A stretch of DNA of 64,000 nt from Methylonatrum kenyense (GCF_023195885.1 NZ_JALPKO010000004.1:186001-250000); one strand, 5' to 3'; shown: positions 46,878 to 57,279, counted from the stretch's first letter. The notes: generated from the letters alone by a model not told the origin. Program-made: numbers and translations.

Positions 46878-47666
46878 ATGCAAGATGATGCGTCGCCCAC
46901 GGGGCGAAAGCCGCGCCGTGGGATCTACCTGCTACCGAATCTGCTGACCACGCTGGGCCTGTTCTTCGGTTTCTACGCAATGATCGCGGGCATCAACCAG
47001 GATTTCCGTCTTGCCGCCATCGCCATTTTCATTGCCATGGTGATGGACAGCCTGGATGGGCGTGTCGCGCGCCTGACGAACACCCAGAGTGACTTCGGCG
47101 TGCAGTACGACAGCCTGTCCGACATGGTCTGTTTCGGCCTGGCACCGGCGCTGGTGGTGCACCAGTGGATGTTGGGCGACATGGACAGCCTGGGCGGCAT
47201 CTGGAATCAGCTGGGCTGGATTGCGGCATTCACCTTCGCTGCCTGCGCAGCACTGCGCCTGGCCCGCTTCAACACCCAGGCGGGCGTGGCGGACAAACGC
47301 TATTTCCAGGGCTTGCCGAGCCCGGCTGCAGCGGCGGGGCTCGCCAGCCTGGTCTGGCTGGGCGAGCATCTCGGCGTCAGCGCCGGATACAGTGCCAGCG
47401 CCTTCGTCATCCTGGTGACCCTGTGCACCGGGCTGCTGATGGTCAGTAATGTCCGGTACTACAGCTTCAAGGAGTTCGATTTCCGCTACCGGGTGCCGTT
47501 CGTCGTGATCGTCGCGCTGGTGCTGGCCGTGGCCTTCCTGTCGCTTTACCCGCCGGTGGTGTTGTTCGCCGCGTTTCTTGTTTACGCGGTCTCCGGACCG
47601 GCCATGACCATTGCCAGCCGGCGTCGGCATCGGCTGGCGCTGCGTCGGCGGCGGGCACAGCAATAG
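46878..47666 (+). CDS. pssA: CDP-diacylglycerol--serine O-phosphatidyltransferase
   Basis: 262 residues, membrane enzyme of phosphatidylethanolamine synthesis. The CDP-alcohol phosphotransferase motif D60-G61-x2-A64-R65-x8-G74-x3-D78-x3-D82 is complete, and PNLLTTLGLFFGFYAMI is the typical first segment. About eight hydrophobic segments and a basic C-terminus (RRRHRLALRRRRAQQ). ATG 46878 is the last plausible start, as the frame upstream overlaps the terminator zone. It is the subclass-II type, different from the E. coli soluble PssA. Confidence 0.93.
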   Translation: MQDDASPTGRKPRRGIYLLPNLLTTLGLFFGFYAMIAGINQDFRLAAIAIFIAMVMDSLDGRVARLTNTQSDFGVQYDSLSDMVCFGLAPALVVHQWMLGDMDSLGGIWNQLGWIAAFTFAACAALRLARFNTQAGVADKRYFQGLPSPAAAAGLASLVWLGEHLGVSAGYSASAFVILVTLCTGLLMVSNVRYYSFKEFDFRYRVPFVVIVALVLAVAFLSLYPPVVLFAAFLVYAVSGPAMTIASRRRHRLALRRRRAQQ

Positions 47667-47721
47667 GTTTCCGGATGGCGGATTTCATCCCGACCTGGTG
47701 GCAGGGGGCAGGCTGGCAGGC

Positions 47722-48426
47722 ATGACCGTGTCCGCGCGACAGGCCCTGTATCTACGGCGTATGGGCATCGACCTGTGGCGCCAACGTGATCCGGCTGCGG
47801 CGCCCGCTGCCCCGGGCGCTCGGGTGGTAGCCGGGGAACCGGATCGTGGGCTGCCCGACGAGCAGGCCGATGACTGGACCGCCCTGCAGCAGCGCGTCAG
47901 CGGCTGCCGACTCTGCGATCTGTGCGAGAGCCGCCGGCAGACGGTGTTCGGTGTCGGTTCACCGAGCGCGGATCTGTTGCTAATCGGCGAGGCGCCGGGA
48001 GCCGAGGAAGATCGGCGGGGCGAGCCTTTCGTCGGCGCCGCCGGGAAGCTGCTGGACAACATGCTGCGGGCCATCGACCTGGACCGGCAGCGCGTGTTCA
48101 TTGCCAACGTGCTGAAGTGCCGGCCGCCGAACAACCGCGATCCCAAGCCCGAGGAAGTCCGTTCCTGCATGCCGTATCTCGAGGCCCAGATCCGGCACCT
48201 GCAGCCGCGGGTCATCCTGGCGCTGGGCAAGGTTGCTGCCCAGTCCCTGCTGGAATCCGGTGCGCCGCTGAAGGCCATGCGCGAGCGCTGGCACCAACTG
48301 GGGCCGTTACAGGTGCCGCTGCTGGTAACCTACCACCCGGCCTATCTGCTGCGGCGCCCCGAAGACAAGGCGAAGGCCTGGCGCGACCTTTGCCGGATCC
48401 GCGACCGCCTGGGTGAGCGGACATGA
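47722..48426 (+). CDS. Uracil-DNA glycosylase, family 4 (Fe-S)
   Basis: 234 residues. It removes uracil from DNA. The four cluster cysteines are Cys62 and Cys65 (GCRLCDLC), Cys133 (LKCRPPNN) and Cys149; Cys68 is extra. Motif A is LLIGEAPGAEEDRRGEPFVG and motif B is VTYHPAYLLRR. It ends in a 4-bp ATGA overlap with rimI, a common pairing in gammaproteobacteria. ATG 47722 was chosen for length and for GGCAGGC upstream. Confidence 0.94.
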   Translation: MTVSARQALYLRRMGIDLWRQRDPAAAPAAPGARVVAGEPDRGLPDEQADDWTALQQRVSGCRLCDLCESRRQTVFGVGSPSADLLLIGEAPGAEEDRRGEPFVGAAGKLLDNMLRAIDLDRQRVFIANVLKCRPPNNRDPKPEEVRSCMPYLEAQIRHLQPRVILALGKVAAQSLLESGAPLKAMRERWHQLGPLQVPLLVTYHPAYLLRRPEDKAKAWRDLCRIRDRLGERT

Positions 48427-48932
48427 GTGCGGTATCGCGCGAACCGGACATGATAGATGTCCGCCTGATGACCGATTCGGACCTTGCGGCAGTCCTGCGG
48501 ATCGAGCAGGAAAGTTATGGCTTTCCGTGGTCCGAGTCGATTTTCCGGGATTGCCTGGGTGCCGGCTATGCCTGCTGGGTAGCGGAACGGGACGCACGTC
48601 TGCGGGGGTTTCTGATCATGTCCACGGCGGCTGGCGAGGCGCATATTCTCAATCTGTGTGTCGGTGCCGATGTGCGTCGCTCGGGCGTCGGACGACGTCT
48701 GCTGGTTCATGCGCTATCCGTGGCCGTGCGCTGCGGTGTCGACAGCCTGTTTCTCGAGGTGCGGCCATCGAATGTGGCGGCGGTGCGGTTATACACGGAG
48801 AACGGCTTCCATGAAGTCGGTCTAAGACCCGGCTACTACCCGCTGCCCGGCGGTCGTCGCGAGGACGGGCTGATCATGGCCCGCACACTGCGGCAGCCCG
48901 GCTCCGAGTCCCGGGGCCACCGTGGATCGTGA
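48423..48932 (+). CDS. rimI: Ribosomal protein S18-alanine N-acetyltransferase RimI
   Basis: 169 residues, GNAT fold. It acetylates the N-terminal Ala of ribosomal protein S18. The acetyl-CoA loop is RRSGVGRRLL (85-94), and FLEVRPSNVAAVRLYTENGF and GYYPLPGGRREDGLIMARTL complete the RimI pattern. Coupled to udg by a 4-bp overlap, and GTGA at its stop may couple to the next gene. It ends with a short extra tail. Confidence 0.93.
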   Translation: MSAVSREPDMIDVRLMTDSDLAAVLRIEQESYGFPWSESIFRDCLGAGYACWVAERDARLRGFLIMSTAAGEAHILNLCVGADVRRSGVGRRLLVHALSVAVRCGVDSLFLEVRPSNVAAVRLYTENGFHEVGLRPGYYPLPGGRREDGLIMARTLRQPGSESRGHRGS

Positions 48933-48976
48933 GCATCGCCGGTAGGCTGACTATTCCGATGAGTGGGGATTCCGAG

Positions 48977-49237
48977 ATGTTTGCGAAGATATCGAAGGGG
49001 CGGGGGGACGGACCGCGGCAGGACCAGGACGAGACGAAACGTCCGGGTGTTCTTGCCGTTATCCAAAGCACACTCGCTGCTGCCTTCGGCGTCCAAAGCC
49101 AGAAGGCGCGGGAGCGCGACTTCAAGTACGGCCGGCCGCTGCCCTACATCATTGCCGGCACGATCTTCACCGTGGCGTTCATTCTGCTCCTGGTGCTGAT
49201 CGTCCGGCTGGTCCTGAGCAGTGCAGGCCTGGACTAG
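48977..49237 (+). CDS. DUF2970 membrane protein
   Basis: 86 residues. A polar N-terminal part with VLAVIQSTLAAAFGVQSQKA, then RERDFKYGRPLPYIIAG and one hydrophobic helix, is the DUF2970 pattern. ATG 48977 has GGGGA upstream; ATG 48959 and a GTG at 48929 overlapping the rimI stop are alternatives. It follows rimI and likely belongs to the same operon. Function is unknown. Confidence 0.82.
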   Translation: MFAKISKGRGDGPRQDQDETKRPGVLAVIQSTLAAAFGVQSQKARERDFKYGRPLPYIIAGTIFTVAFILLLVLIVRLVLSSAGLD

Positions 49238-49303
49238 GAATACGCAGAAGGCTGCGAGTGGTTTTCGGCTGGGTGGCCATGAGGCTCCGAGAACGATTCA
49301 GTC

Positions 49304-52075
49304 TTACAGCCGCTCAATCTTTTCGTACTGGGCCTGCAGCTTTTCCAGTGTGGCCTTGAACTCACCGAGGCGGGCCCGTTCCTTGTCGACCACCGCGGCG
49401 GGCGCCTTGTCGATGAAGTTCTGGTTCGCCAGCTTTTGTTTGGCCCGCTGCAGGTCACCGCTGGCGCGCTCCAGATCCTTGCCCAGGCGCTTGAGTTCGG
49501 CCTCCTTGTCGATCAGGCCCGCCATCGGCAGCAGCAGTTGCATCTCGCCGACCAGGGCGATGGCCGATTCCGGCGCCTCGTCCTTCGGCTCCAGCCAGGT
49601 GATGGACTCAAGGCGCGCCAGTCGTTCCAGGAACAGCCGGTACCGGGACAGACGCTGGCGATCGCTGTCGTCGCCGTTCTGCAGCAGCACCGGCAGCGGC
49701 TTGCCCGGGGCGATGTCCATCTCGCCGCGAATCCGGCGCAGGCCGAGGATGAAGGTCTGGATCCAGGCCACGTCGGCCTCGGCCTCCGCATCCTGTCGTG
49801 AAGCCTCGGCCTGCGGAAACGGTTGCAGGCTGATGCTGCTGCCGCGGACCCCGGCCAGTGGTGCGATCCGTTGCCAGATTTCCTCGGTGATGAACGGCAT
49901 GAACGGATGCGCCAGGCGCAGAATCGTCTCCAGCACCCGCACCAGCGTGCGCCGCGTGCCGCGCAGTGCTGCGGCGTCGTCGGCACCGTTGAGCACCGGC
50001 TTGGCCAGTTCCAGGTACCAGTCGCAGTACTCGCTCCAGACGAAGTCGTACAGGGCCTGCGAGGCCAGGTCGAAGCGGTAGCCGTTAATCTGTCGTTCGA
50101 CGGTTTCCTCGACGGCCTGCAGCCTGGAGATGATCCAGCGGTCGGCGACGCTCAGCGCGCAGTCGTCCCCATCCTGGCCGCAGTCCTCGCCTTCGGTGTT
50201 CATCAGCACGAAGCGCGAGGCGTTCCACAGCTTGTTGCAGAAGTTGCGGTAGCCGTCGACGCGGCCCATGTCCAGCACCACGTCGCGGCCGGTGGTGGCC
50301 AGCGACGCGAAGGTGAAACGCAGGGCATCGGTGCCGTGCGCGGCGATGCCGTCCGGGAAATGCTTGCGCGTGGCCTGCTCGATGCGTTTTGCCATCCGCG
50401 GCTGCATCAGACCGGCGGTGCGTTTCTGTACCAGGGTTTCCAGGTCGATGCCGTCGATGATGTCGATCGGGTCCAGCACATTGCCCTTGGACTTGGACAT
50501 CTTCTGGCCATCGCCGTCACGCACCAAGCCGTGGATATAGATCTCGCGGAACGGCACCTCGCCATCCATGAAGTGCATGCCCATCATGATCATCCGCGCG
50601 ACCCAGAAGAAAATGATGTCGAAGCCGGTGACCAGCACGCTGGTCGGATAGAAGGTGCGCAGCGCCTCGGTATCCTCGGGCCAGCCCAGGGTCGAGAAGG
50701 GCCATAGGGCGGAGGAGAACCAGGTGTCCAGCACATCGGCATCCTGCTGCAGCGGCACATCGCGGCCATGGTGCTCGCGTGCCTGGGCGAGGGCTTCCGC
50801 CTCGCTGCGGGCGACGAAGATGTTGCCCTCGGTGTCATACCAGGCCGGGATGCGGTGACCCCACCAGATCTGGCGTGAGATGCACCAGTCCTCGATCCTG
50901 CGCATCCAGTCGAAGTAGGTGTTCTTCCAGTTGTCCGGCACGAAGCGGACGTGGCCATCTTCCACCGCGCGAATTGCCGGCTCGGCCAGCGGCGCGGTGC
51001 GCACGAACCACTGATCGGTCAGGTATGGCTCGACCACGGCGCCCGAGCGATCGCCGCGGGGCACCATGAGCTTGTGGTCGTCAATCCGCTCCAGCAGGCC
51101 CTGGGATTCCAGTTCGGCGACAATCCGCTTGCGTGCCTCGTAACGGTCCAGGCCACGGTAGGCCGCGGGCACCGCGTCATTGAGCGCGGCGTCCACGGTC
51201 AGGATATTGATCATCGGCAGATCGTGGCGCTGACCCATCGCGTAGTCATTGAAGTCATGCGCCGGGGTGATCTTGACGCAGCCGGAGCCGAACTCGGGAT
51301 CGACGTAGTCATCGGCGATCACCGGGATCTCGCGGTCGGTCAGCGGCAGCCGCAGCGTCTTGCCGACCAGCTCCCGATACCGCGCATCCTCCGGGTGCAC
51401 CGCCACCGCGGTGTCGCCGAGCATGGTCTCCGGGCGGGTCGTGGCCACCACCAGGTGGCCGCTGCCGTCGGTCAGCGGGTAGCGCATGTGCCAGAGGTGG
51501 CCGTATTCCTCCTCCGACACCACCTCCAGGTCGGAGACAGCGGTGTGCAGCACCGGATCCCAGTTGACTAGGCGCTTGCCGCGGTAGATCAGTCCCTCCT
51601 CATGCAGGCGTACGAAGGTCTCGCGCACCGCCTCGGACAGGCCATCGTCCATCGTGAAGCGTTCCCGCGACCAGTCCACCGAGGCGCCCATGCGGCGAAG
51701 CTGATTCTGGATCGTGCCGCCGGATTCGGCCTTCCATTGCCAGACCCGGTCGATGAACGCCTCGCGTCCCAGGTCATGCCGGGTCTTGCCCTCGGCATTG
51801 AGCTGCCGCTCGACCACCATCTGTGTGGCGATGCCGGCGTGATCGGTGCCGGGCTGCCACAGGGTGTTGTCACCCCGCATCCGGTGATACCGGCTCAGGA
51901 TGTCCATGATGGTGTCCTGGAACGCATGTCCCATGTGCAGCGTGCCCGTGACATTGGGCGGCGGGATCATGATGCAGAACGGTTCGCCGGCGCCGCTGGG
52001 AGCGAAGCAGCCATCGGCTTCCCATTGCCGGTACCAGTGCTGTTCGATACTGCCGGGGTTGTAGGTCTTCTCCAT
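49304..52075 (-). CDS. valS: Valyl-tRNA synthetase
   Basis: 923 residues, class I synthetase. The HIGH motif is TLHMGHAF (45-52, within [17 protein letters not shown]) and the KMSKS motif is [16 protein letters not shown] near 523. The inserted editing domain lies between them (about 190-330), and there is a C-terminal coiled coil ([20 protein letters not shown]). Last gene of pepA-holC-(89 aa)-valS, a standard gammaproteobacterial order. Confidence 0.98.
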   Translation of the reverse strand: MEKTYNPGSIEQHWYRQWEADGCFAPSGAGEPFCIMIPPPNVTGTLHMGHAFQDTIMDILSRYHRMRGDNTLWQPGTDHAGIATQMVVERQLNAEGKTRHDLGREAFIDRVWQWKAESGGTIQNQLRRMGASVDWSRERFTMDDGLSEAVRETFVRLHEEGLIYRGKRLVNWDPVLHTAVSDLEVVSEEEYGHLWHMRYPLTDGSGHLVVATTRPETMLGDTAVAVHPEDARYRELVGKTLRLPLTDREIPVIADDYVDPEFGSGCVKITPAHDFNDYAMGQRHDLPMINILTVDAALNDAVPAAYRGLDRYEARKRIVAELESQGLLERIDDHKLMVPRGDRSGAVVEPYLTDQWFVRTAPLAEPAIRAVEDGHVRFVPDNWKNTYFDWMRRIEDWCISRQIWWGHRIPAWYDTEGNIFVARSEAEALAQAREHHGRDVPLQQDADVLDTWFSSALWPFSTLGWPEDTEALRTFYPTSVLVTGFDIIFFWVARMIMMGMHFMDGEVPFREIYIHGLVRDGDGQKMSKSKGNVLDPIDIIDGIDLETLVQKRTAGLMQPRMAKRIEQATRKHFPDGIAAHGTDALRFTFASLATTGRDVVLDMGRVDGYRNFCNKLWNASRFVLMNTEGEDCGQDGDDCALSVADRWIISRLQAVEETVERQINGYRFDLASQALYDFVWSEYCDWYLELAKPVLNGADDAAALRGTRRTLVRVLETILRLAHPFMPFITEEIWQRIAPLAGVRGSSISLQPFPQAEASRQDAEAEADVAWIQTFILGLRRIRGEMDIAPGKPLPVLLQNGDDSDRQRLSRYRLFLERLARLESITWLEPKDEAPESAIALVGEMQLLLPMAGLIDKEAELKRLGKDLERASGDLQRAKQKLANQNFIDKAPAAVVDKERARLGEFKATLEKLQAQYEKIERL

Positions 52076-52215
52076 GAACTGCCTGTTCCGATCCGGGCGT
52101 CATCCTCCGGCGCCGGGGCGCGGGTTGAACGCAATGCCAATAAAAAAGGGCCGCAAAGTATACAACTCAGCGCCCCGGCGGTGAGAACGGTGGCCGGAAC
52201 GCTCCGGACGCTGCG

Positions 52216-52485
52216 TCAGTATCGACGTGGTCGCGGGTTTTTACGGGTTTCGAAAAACGTCTTCAGGGCCTGGTCAATCCGTGCCTGCACCCGATCACGC
52301 AGCGCCGCCGAGCGATGGTGCAATTCATACGGCATGGCTCGGGACCAGTCCGGATTCCGTGCCTGCCCGTCAGCGGATTCGCCCGGGGCATCCCGCAGTG
52401 GCAACCAGAGCCCGTGGTCACGCAGTTCCTCGCCGGGGCAGGCGATCCGGGTCAGGGTCGGGACATCCGTCTGGCGCCTGCTCAT
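52216..52485 (-). CDS. Small protein between holC and valS, unknown
   Basis: 89 residues. ATG 52485 overlaps the holC stop by 4 bp (ATGA), so it is translated with holC. It is polar and basic at the end (KTFFETRKNPRPRRY), with PGEELRDHGLWLPLRDAPGE in the first half. No signal peptide, membrane segment or recognised family. The coupled start supports a real gene. valS follows after 140 bp, where I see no terminator. Confidence 0.65.
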   Translation of the reverse strand: MSRRQTDVPTLTRIACPGEELRDHGLWLPLRDAPGESADGQARNPDWSRAMPYELHHRSAALRDRVQARIDQALKTFFETRKNPRPRRY

Positions 52486-52925
52486 GCCGGCGACTGCACC
52501 TTGTGGTTGGCCGGCTCGACGCCCTGGCTACGGTAATGCCGAAACCGATCCCGGGTTCGCGCCAGGCGCTGCGGTTCACGGCTGCTGATCTCGGCGATAC
52601 GCTTCCAGCTGGCGAGATCCGCGGCTGGTGCATCGTCGAGATTGACCAGCACCTCGAAGCCGGTGGTCACCGTGTCCTCGGCGCCGGCGATCAGGATGGG
52701 CGCATCGATGCCGGAGGTGGCCGTGGCATGGGGCAGGAAGCTTTCCTGGCGAAAGGTCCACAGCAGGCGATCGAGACGGGCCTGCTGTGCATCGTCCCGA
52801 CTGCGTACAAGCACCCGATGGCCGCGCGACCAGGCCTTGTCGATCAGGCTGCAGGCCACCGCCTCGGCGGCCTGCTCCGCCTGGCTGTCGACAATATAGA
52901 AGTCGATTCGGCAGTCCGCTGTCAT
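52482..52925 (-). CDS. holC: DNA polymerase III chi subunit
   Basis: 147 residues. Chi links the clamp loader to single-stranded DNA-binding protein. RIDFYIVDSQAEQAAEAVAC, SLIDKAWSRGHRVLVRSRDD and LLWTFRQESFLPHA are the conserved blocks. It starts 7 bp after the pepA stop on the same strand. Sequence conservation of chi is low in general, and the gene position strengthens the call. Confidence 0.94.
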   Translation of the reverse strand: MTADCRIDFYIVDSQAEQAAEAVACSLIDKAWSRGHRVLVRSRDDAQQARLDRLLWTFRQESFLPHATATSGIDAPILIAGAEDTVTTGFEVLVNLDDAPAADLASWKRIAEISSREPQRLARTRDRFRHYRSQGVEPANHKVQSPA

Positions 52926-52932
52926 GATCCGT

Positions 52933-54426
52933 TCAGGCTCCGGCCCGATCTTTCAGGTACTGCACCAGCAGCGGCACCGGGCGACCGGTGGCGCCTTTCT
53001 GATCACCGGATTTCCAGGCCGTGCCGGCGATATCCAGATGCGCCCATTTGTACTTGCCGGTGAAACGCGCGAGGAACTGGGCGGCGGTGATGGTGCCCGC
53101 CGAGCGGCCGCCGATATTCGCCATGTCGGCAAAGTTGCTCTTCAGCTGCTCGTCGTATTCCTCACCCAGCGGCAGTTGCCAGGCCTCGTCGGCTGCGGCC
53201 TTGCCAGCCGCCAGCAGTTTGTTGGCAACAGCCGTGTTGTTGCTCATTAGGCCGTGCTTGTGATGGCCCAGGGCGATGATGCAGGCACCGGTGAGGGTCG
53301 CGATATCCACCACACTGACAGGTTTGAAGCGTTCGGCGTAGGTCAGCGCATCACACAGGACCAGGCGGCCCTCGGCGTCGGTGTTCAGCACCTCAATGGT
53401 CTGCCCGGACATGCTGGTAATGATGTCGCCGGGTTTGGTGGCGATGCCGTCCGGCATGTTCTCCGCAGACGGTACAATGCCCACCAGGTTGATCGGCAGT
53501 TCCAGCTCCGCCACAGCCTGCACGGTGCCGAACACGCTGGCCGCACCGCACATGTCGAATTTCATCTCGTCCATGGCTGCGCCGGGCTTGAGCGAAATCC
53601 CGCCGGTGTCGAAGGTGATGCCCTTGCCGACCAGAACATGGGTGTCTGCATTCTTGCCGCCGCCCTTGTACTGCATGACGATCAGTCGGGACTCCTGGCG
53701 GCTGCCGTGCCCCACGGAAAGCAGCGAGCCCATGCCGAGCTTTTCCATTGCCTTTTCATCCAGGGCCTCGACACTCAGCGTCTTGAAACGCTTGCCCAGC
53801 TTTTTCGCCTGCTCGGCCAGGTAGACCGGGGTGCAGATATTGCCGGGCAGGTCGCCCAGCTCGCGCGCCAGATTCATGCCCCGGCCCGTGGCCAGGCCGA
53901 ACTTGCAGGCATCGCGTGCCGGCGCAACATCCGCGGTGCCGGGAACCAGGAAGGTGATCTTCTTCGCATTCGGCAGCGAATTGCCTTTCTTGCTCTTGCA
54001 GGTGTCAAAGCGGTACAGCAGCGTTTCCACCTGCTGCACGGCGTCGCGGATCGCCCAGTTCCGGTCGCGGCCCTTGGGCGCAGTTTCTCCGAGGGCGCAC
54101 AGGACATCGCGGGCACCGCTGGCCGACAGTACCCGGAACATGGTCTGCAGGGCCTGGCGGTAGGCGCGCTCGGTGAGTTCCTTCTCCTTGCCGAGCCCCA
54201 GCAACAGGACGCGTTCGGCGCTCACGCCCGGGATCCCGTGCAGCAGCAGGCTCTGGCCGGCAGCACCGTCCATGTCACCCTTGCCCAGAATGGCAGTGAG
54301 TTGCCCCTGGCTCGCGGCATCGACTTGGCTGGCGGCCTCGCTGAGGCGGCGCTTGTCGAACACACCGAGTACCAGGCAACCGGTGCGCTGGCCTTCCGGC
54401 TTGCCACTCTTGACCAGATACTCCAT
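52933..54426 (-). CDS. pepA: Leucyl aminopeptidase PepA
   Basis: 497 residues, M17 family, dimetal exopeptidase; E. coli PepA also acts as a DNA-binding regulator and in Xer recombination. NTDAEGRLVL (about 345-354) is the M17 signature, and VGKGITFDTGGISLKPGAAM and KFDMCGAASVFGTVQAVAEL carry metal and substrate residues. GAGGAGATTGTC precedes ATG 54426. Divergent from lptF. Confidence 0.97.
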   Translation of the reverse strand: MEYLVKSGKPEGQRTGCLVLGVFDKRRLSEAASQVDAASQGQLTAILGKGDMDGAAGQSLLLHGIPGVSAERVLLLGLGKEKELTERAYRQALQTMFRVLSASGARDVLCALGETAPKGRDRNWAIRDAVQQVETLLYRFDTCKSKKGNSLPNAKKITFLVPGTADVAPARDACKFGLATGRGMNLARELGDLPGNICTPVYLAEQAKKLGKRFKTLSVEALDEKAMEKLGMGSLLSVGHGSRQESRLIVMQYKGGGKNADTHVLVGKGITFDTGGISLKPGAAMDEMKFDMCGAASVFGTVQAVAELELPINLVGIVPSAENMPDGIATKPGDIITSMSGQTIEVLNTDAEGRLVLCDALTYAERFKPVSVVDIATLTGACIIALGHHKHGLMSNNTAVANKLLAAGKAAADEAWQLPLGEEYDEQLKSNFADMANIGGRSAGTITAAQFLARFTGKYKWAHLDIAGTAWKSGDQKGATGRPVPLLVQYLKDRAGA

Positions 54427-54644
54427 GACAATCTCCTCGTTGCGTGATGCGTACCGCCCGACGTGGCGGCCGACTGGTATGCTGTGGCCGCGCGGTGGAT
54501 ACCCCGAGGTATTCCGCAGCGGCCGGCGCCAGGCCGAAGTGTAAAGTATTCCCGCCGCAAGGGGCGAAACAGGCGCCCCTTGCGCCCCGATACTGCAGTG
54601 CAGACAGTATTGACCCAGAGCCGATTCAGTCCGAGGTCCGTGCC

Positions 54645-55745
54645 TTGCCGGAAAGCCTGAAGCTGTCGATCGTCAGCCGTTACCTGATCCGCGAGATTGG
54701 CCTGGCCTGGCTCGCGGTCACCGCGGTGCTGGTGGTCGTGTTGTTCGTCAACCGGCTGGTCCGTTATCTCGGTGAGGCGGCCGCGGGTAACCTGCCTGGC
54801 GACATGGTGCTGGTGCTGATGGGCTACAAGGCGCTGAGTTACACGGCGCTGGTGCTACCCGGCAGCTTCTTCCTCGGCGTCATCCTGGCACTAGGTCGCC
54901 TCAACCGGGATAGCGAGATGGCTGCATTGGGGGCTTGCGGTATCGGGCCGCGGGAGCTCTACAAGGCGCTGATCCTGTTGCTGATTCCGCTGACCCTGCT
55001 GGTGTCCTGGCTGGCCTTCGACGTCCAGCCCTGGGCCGCACGGGAGGGGCGGGTCGCCGAGCAAACGGCCCGTGAAGCGGTGGAGGTGCAGGCGATTCGC
55101 CCTGGTCGCTTCCTGCAGTCCTCGCGCGGCGACGGCATGATCTACATCGAGGGATTCAGCAGCGATGGCGAGGAGATGCGTGACGTTTTCCTTTCCATCG
55201 ACGGCGAACGTGAGCAGACCCTGATTCGATCCGAACGTGGGCGCATCGAGGTGGACGCCGAGAGTGGCGACCAGATCCTGGTGCTGAAGGACGGTTACCG
55301 CTACGACGGCATCCCCGGCCAGTCCGACTGGCGACTCACCAGCTTCGGCCGCCATGGCGCGAGAATCAGTGAAGGCGAACCGCCCGACGTCAGTACCCGG
55401 CGTGACGGCATGGCCACCCGCGAACTGATCGGTGCCAGTGATCCGCGGGAGCATGCCGAGTTGCACTGGCGGCTGGCGATGCCGGTGATGGCGCTGGTGC
55501 TCGGCTTCATCGCCATTCCCCTGAGTCGAGGGTCGCCGCGCGACGGCCGGTATGGCCGCCTGTTGCTGGCTGTGCTGATCTATGCGGTTTATTCCAACGG
55601 GCTCACGGTCACGCAGGGCTGGCTCGAGGATGGCGCATTGCCGCGCCAGGCCGGGCTCTGGCCTGCTCATCTGCTTGCGGTCGGTGTTGGTCTGGCGATG
55701 CTCTGGCACCAGGCGGGTGGTTTCCGCCGACGGAGGCGATCGTGA
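54645..55745 (+). CDS. lptF: LPS export permease LptF
   Basis: 366 residues, the E. coli length. Inner-membrane part of the LptB2FG transporter that extracts lipopolysaccharide. Six hydrophobic segments surround a periplasmic beta-jellyroll domain (about 130-290); SRYLIREIGLAWLAVTAVLV and GRLNRDSEMAALGACGIGP are typical. No ATG is available near the N-terminus; TTG 54645, with GAGG 8 nt upstream, gives the exact family length. It overlaps lptG by 4 bp. Confidence 0.95.
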   Translation: MPESLKLSIVSRYLIREIGLAWLAVTAVLVVVLFVNRLVRYLGEAAAGNLPGDMVLVLMGYKALSYTALVLPGSFFLGVILALGRLNRDSEMAALGACGIGPRELYKALILLLIPLTLLVSWLAFDVQPWAAREGRVAEQTAREAVEVQAIRPGRFLQSSRGDGMIYIEGFSSDGEEMRDVFLSIDGEREQTLIRSERGRIEVDAESGDQILVLKDGYRYDGIPGQSDWRLTSFGRHGARISEGEPPDVSTRRDGMATRELIGASDPREHAELHWRLAMPVMALVLGFIAIPLSRGSPRDGRYGRLLLAVLIYAVYSNGLTVTQGWLEDGALPRQAGLWPAHLLAVGVGLAMLWHQAGGFRRRRRS

Positions 55746-56818
55746 GGCTTTGGCCGGGAATCCTTGACCGTTACATCGCCCGGGCGGTGATCGCCGGTTC
55801 TCTGGTGGTGCTGGTGATCTTTGTCTCGCTGGAACTGGTTTTCTCCTTTGTCGAGGAAAGCGCTGACATCAGCGACGATTATTCTGCCTTGCAGGCCCTG
55901 GTGTATGTGGCCCTGAGTGCGCCGCAGCGGGCTTACGAGGCGTTTCCGGTGGCGACCCTGATCGGCAGCCTGATGACCCTTGGCGGCATGGCGGCACGCA
56001 GCGAGCTTGTGGTCATGCGGGCTGCAGGTGTCTCGGTGCTTGGAATCGGGCGCGCAGTTGCCTTGGCCGGTCTGATGCTGGCCCTGCTGGCCGCACTGTT
56101 GGGTGAACTGGTGGCGCCGCCGGCGGAACGCATGGCGAGTGATATTCGTGCCCAGGCCCGCGGCGGTGACGTCGCAATGCTCAGTGACGAGGGCTTCTGG
56201 GTAAGGGACGGTCGCCGTTTCGTGCAGGTGGGGCGGGCCGGCAGCGCCACCGAATTGCAGGATCTCAGCATCTATGAGTTCGATGGCGAGCACCGCCTGA
56301 GCAAGGTGACGTCGGCGGCGCAGGCGCGGCACCTGGAGGCTGGCGACTGGGCGCTGCGTGATGTGCGTATCGAGTCGTTCAGAGAGCGCGGTGTAGAGAG
56401 CCAGCGCGAGGATGAGGCAGTCTGGTCCGGCGGATTGACCCCGGACATTCTCGACGTGGTGGTGGTGGACCCGACCACGCTGTCGGTGCGCGATCTACTG
56501 ACCTACATCGCCTACCTGGATGCCAATGAGCTGGAGAGCGAACAGTATCGGCTGGCGTTCTGGCTCAAGCTGGTGACGCCGATCGCCACGCTGACCATGC
56601 TCCTGCTGACAATCCCGCTGGTGTTCGGCTCATTGCGTTCGGTGGGTGCCGGACAGCGGATTTTCGTCGGCATCATGCTGGGCATTGCCTTCTACCTGGC
56701 GAATCGCTTGCTGAACCATATCGGGCTGGTCTACGGTCTGCCGCCGTCGCTCAGCGCCCTGCTGCCGACCCTGCTGTTTCTCGTTGTCGCCCTGGTGGCG
56801 ACGGCACGGGTTCGCTGA
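55742..56818 (+). CDS. lptG: LPS export permease LptG
   Basis: 358 residues. Partner of LptF with the same architecture: ILDRYIARAVIAGSLVVLVI at the N-terminus, FPVATLIGSLMTLGGMAARS, ELVVMRAAGVSVLGIGRAVA, then a jellyroll domain and three C-terminal segments. GTG 55742 overlaps the lptF stop (GTGA) with GGAGGCGATC in front, so the two proteins are made in step. Confidence 0.96.
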   Translation: MRLWPGILDRYIARAVIAGSLVVLVIFVSLELVFSFVEESADISDDYSALQALVYVALSAPQRAYEAFPVATLIGSLMTLGGMAARSELVVMRAAGVSVLGIGRAVALAGLMLALLAALLGELVAPPAERMASDIRAQARGGDVAMLSDEGFWVRDGRRFVQVGRAGSATELQDLSIYEFDGEHRLSKVTSAAQARHLEAGDWALRDVRIESFRERGVESQREDEAVWSGGLTPDILDVVVVDPTTLSVRDLLTYIAYLDANELESEQYRLAFWLKLVTPIATLTMLLLTIPLVFGSLRSVGAGQRIFVGIMLGIAFYLANRLLNHIGLVYGLPPSLSALLPTLLFLVVALVATARVR

Positions 56819-56835
56819 GCTGGCAACTGCAGGCC

Positions 56836-57279
56836 TCAGCGGGCCGGTATCAGGACCACTTCGGTGCTGCTCAGCCGGTCATGCAGGGCCAGCCGGTCGC
56901 GGTCGAACAGCAGCCAGAACAGACCGATGCCGCCGAGCAGCACGGCGGGAATTGCAAACAGGAAGCGGCGCAGTGCATCCGTCAGCGTCAGGCCGGTACC
57001 ATCCGGCCGCTGCACGCGGAGCCGCCAGGCCTTCATCCCCAGGGTCTGACCACCGCGGACCCAGAACAGGGCGAAGAAGCCGAAGCTCAGGCCGGCGAGA
57101 TACAGCTGAAACAGGGGACGCCAAACACCCTCGATGGCTTCGCCGCCGGTTAACGGTAACAATACCGCCGTCCCGATCATCCAGACCGAGGCCAGCAGCA
57201 GCGTGTCGTAGATCAGGGCACCGAGACGGCGCAACAGGCCACCGCGGGGAAAACCGGTTACCGGGGCTGTATCAGGCAT
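56836..57279 (-). CDS. RDD family membrane protein
   Basis: 147 residues with about four hydrophobic segments. RRLGALIYDTLLLASVWMIG carries the Arg and Asp that name the family (RDD), and QTLGMKAWRLRVQRPDGTGL and FDRDRLALHDRLSSTEVV are the other conserved parts. Function is unknown; a few RDD proteins are ion antiporters. It is commonly found next to lptG in gammaproteobacteria. Convergent with lptG, divergent from pcnB. Confidence 0.9.
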   Translation of the reverse strand: MPDTAPVTGFPRGGLLRRLGALIYDTLLLASVWMIGTAVLLPLTGGEAIEGVWRPLFQLYLAGLSFGFFALFWVRGGQTLGMKAWRLRVQRPDGTGLTLTDALRRFLFAIPAVLLGGIGLFWLLFDRDRLALHDRLSSTEVVLIPAR

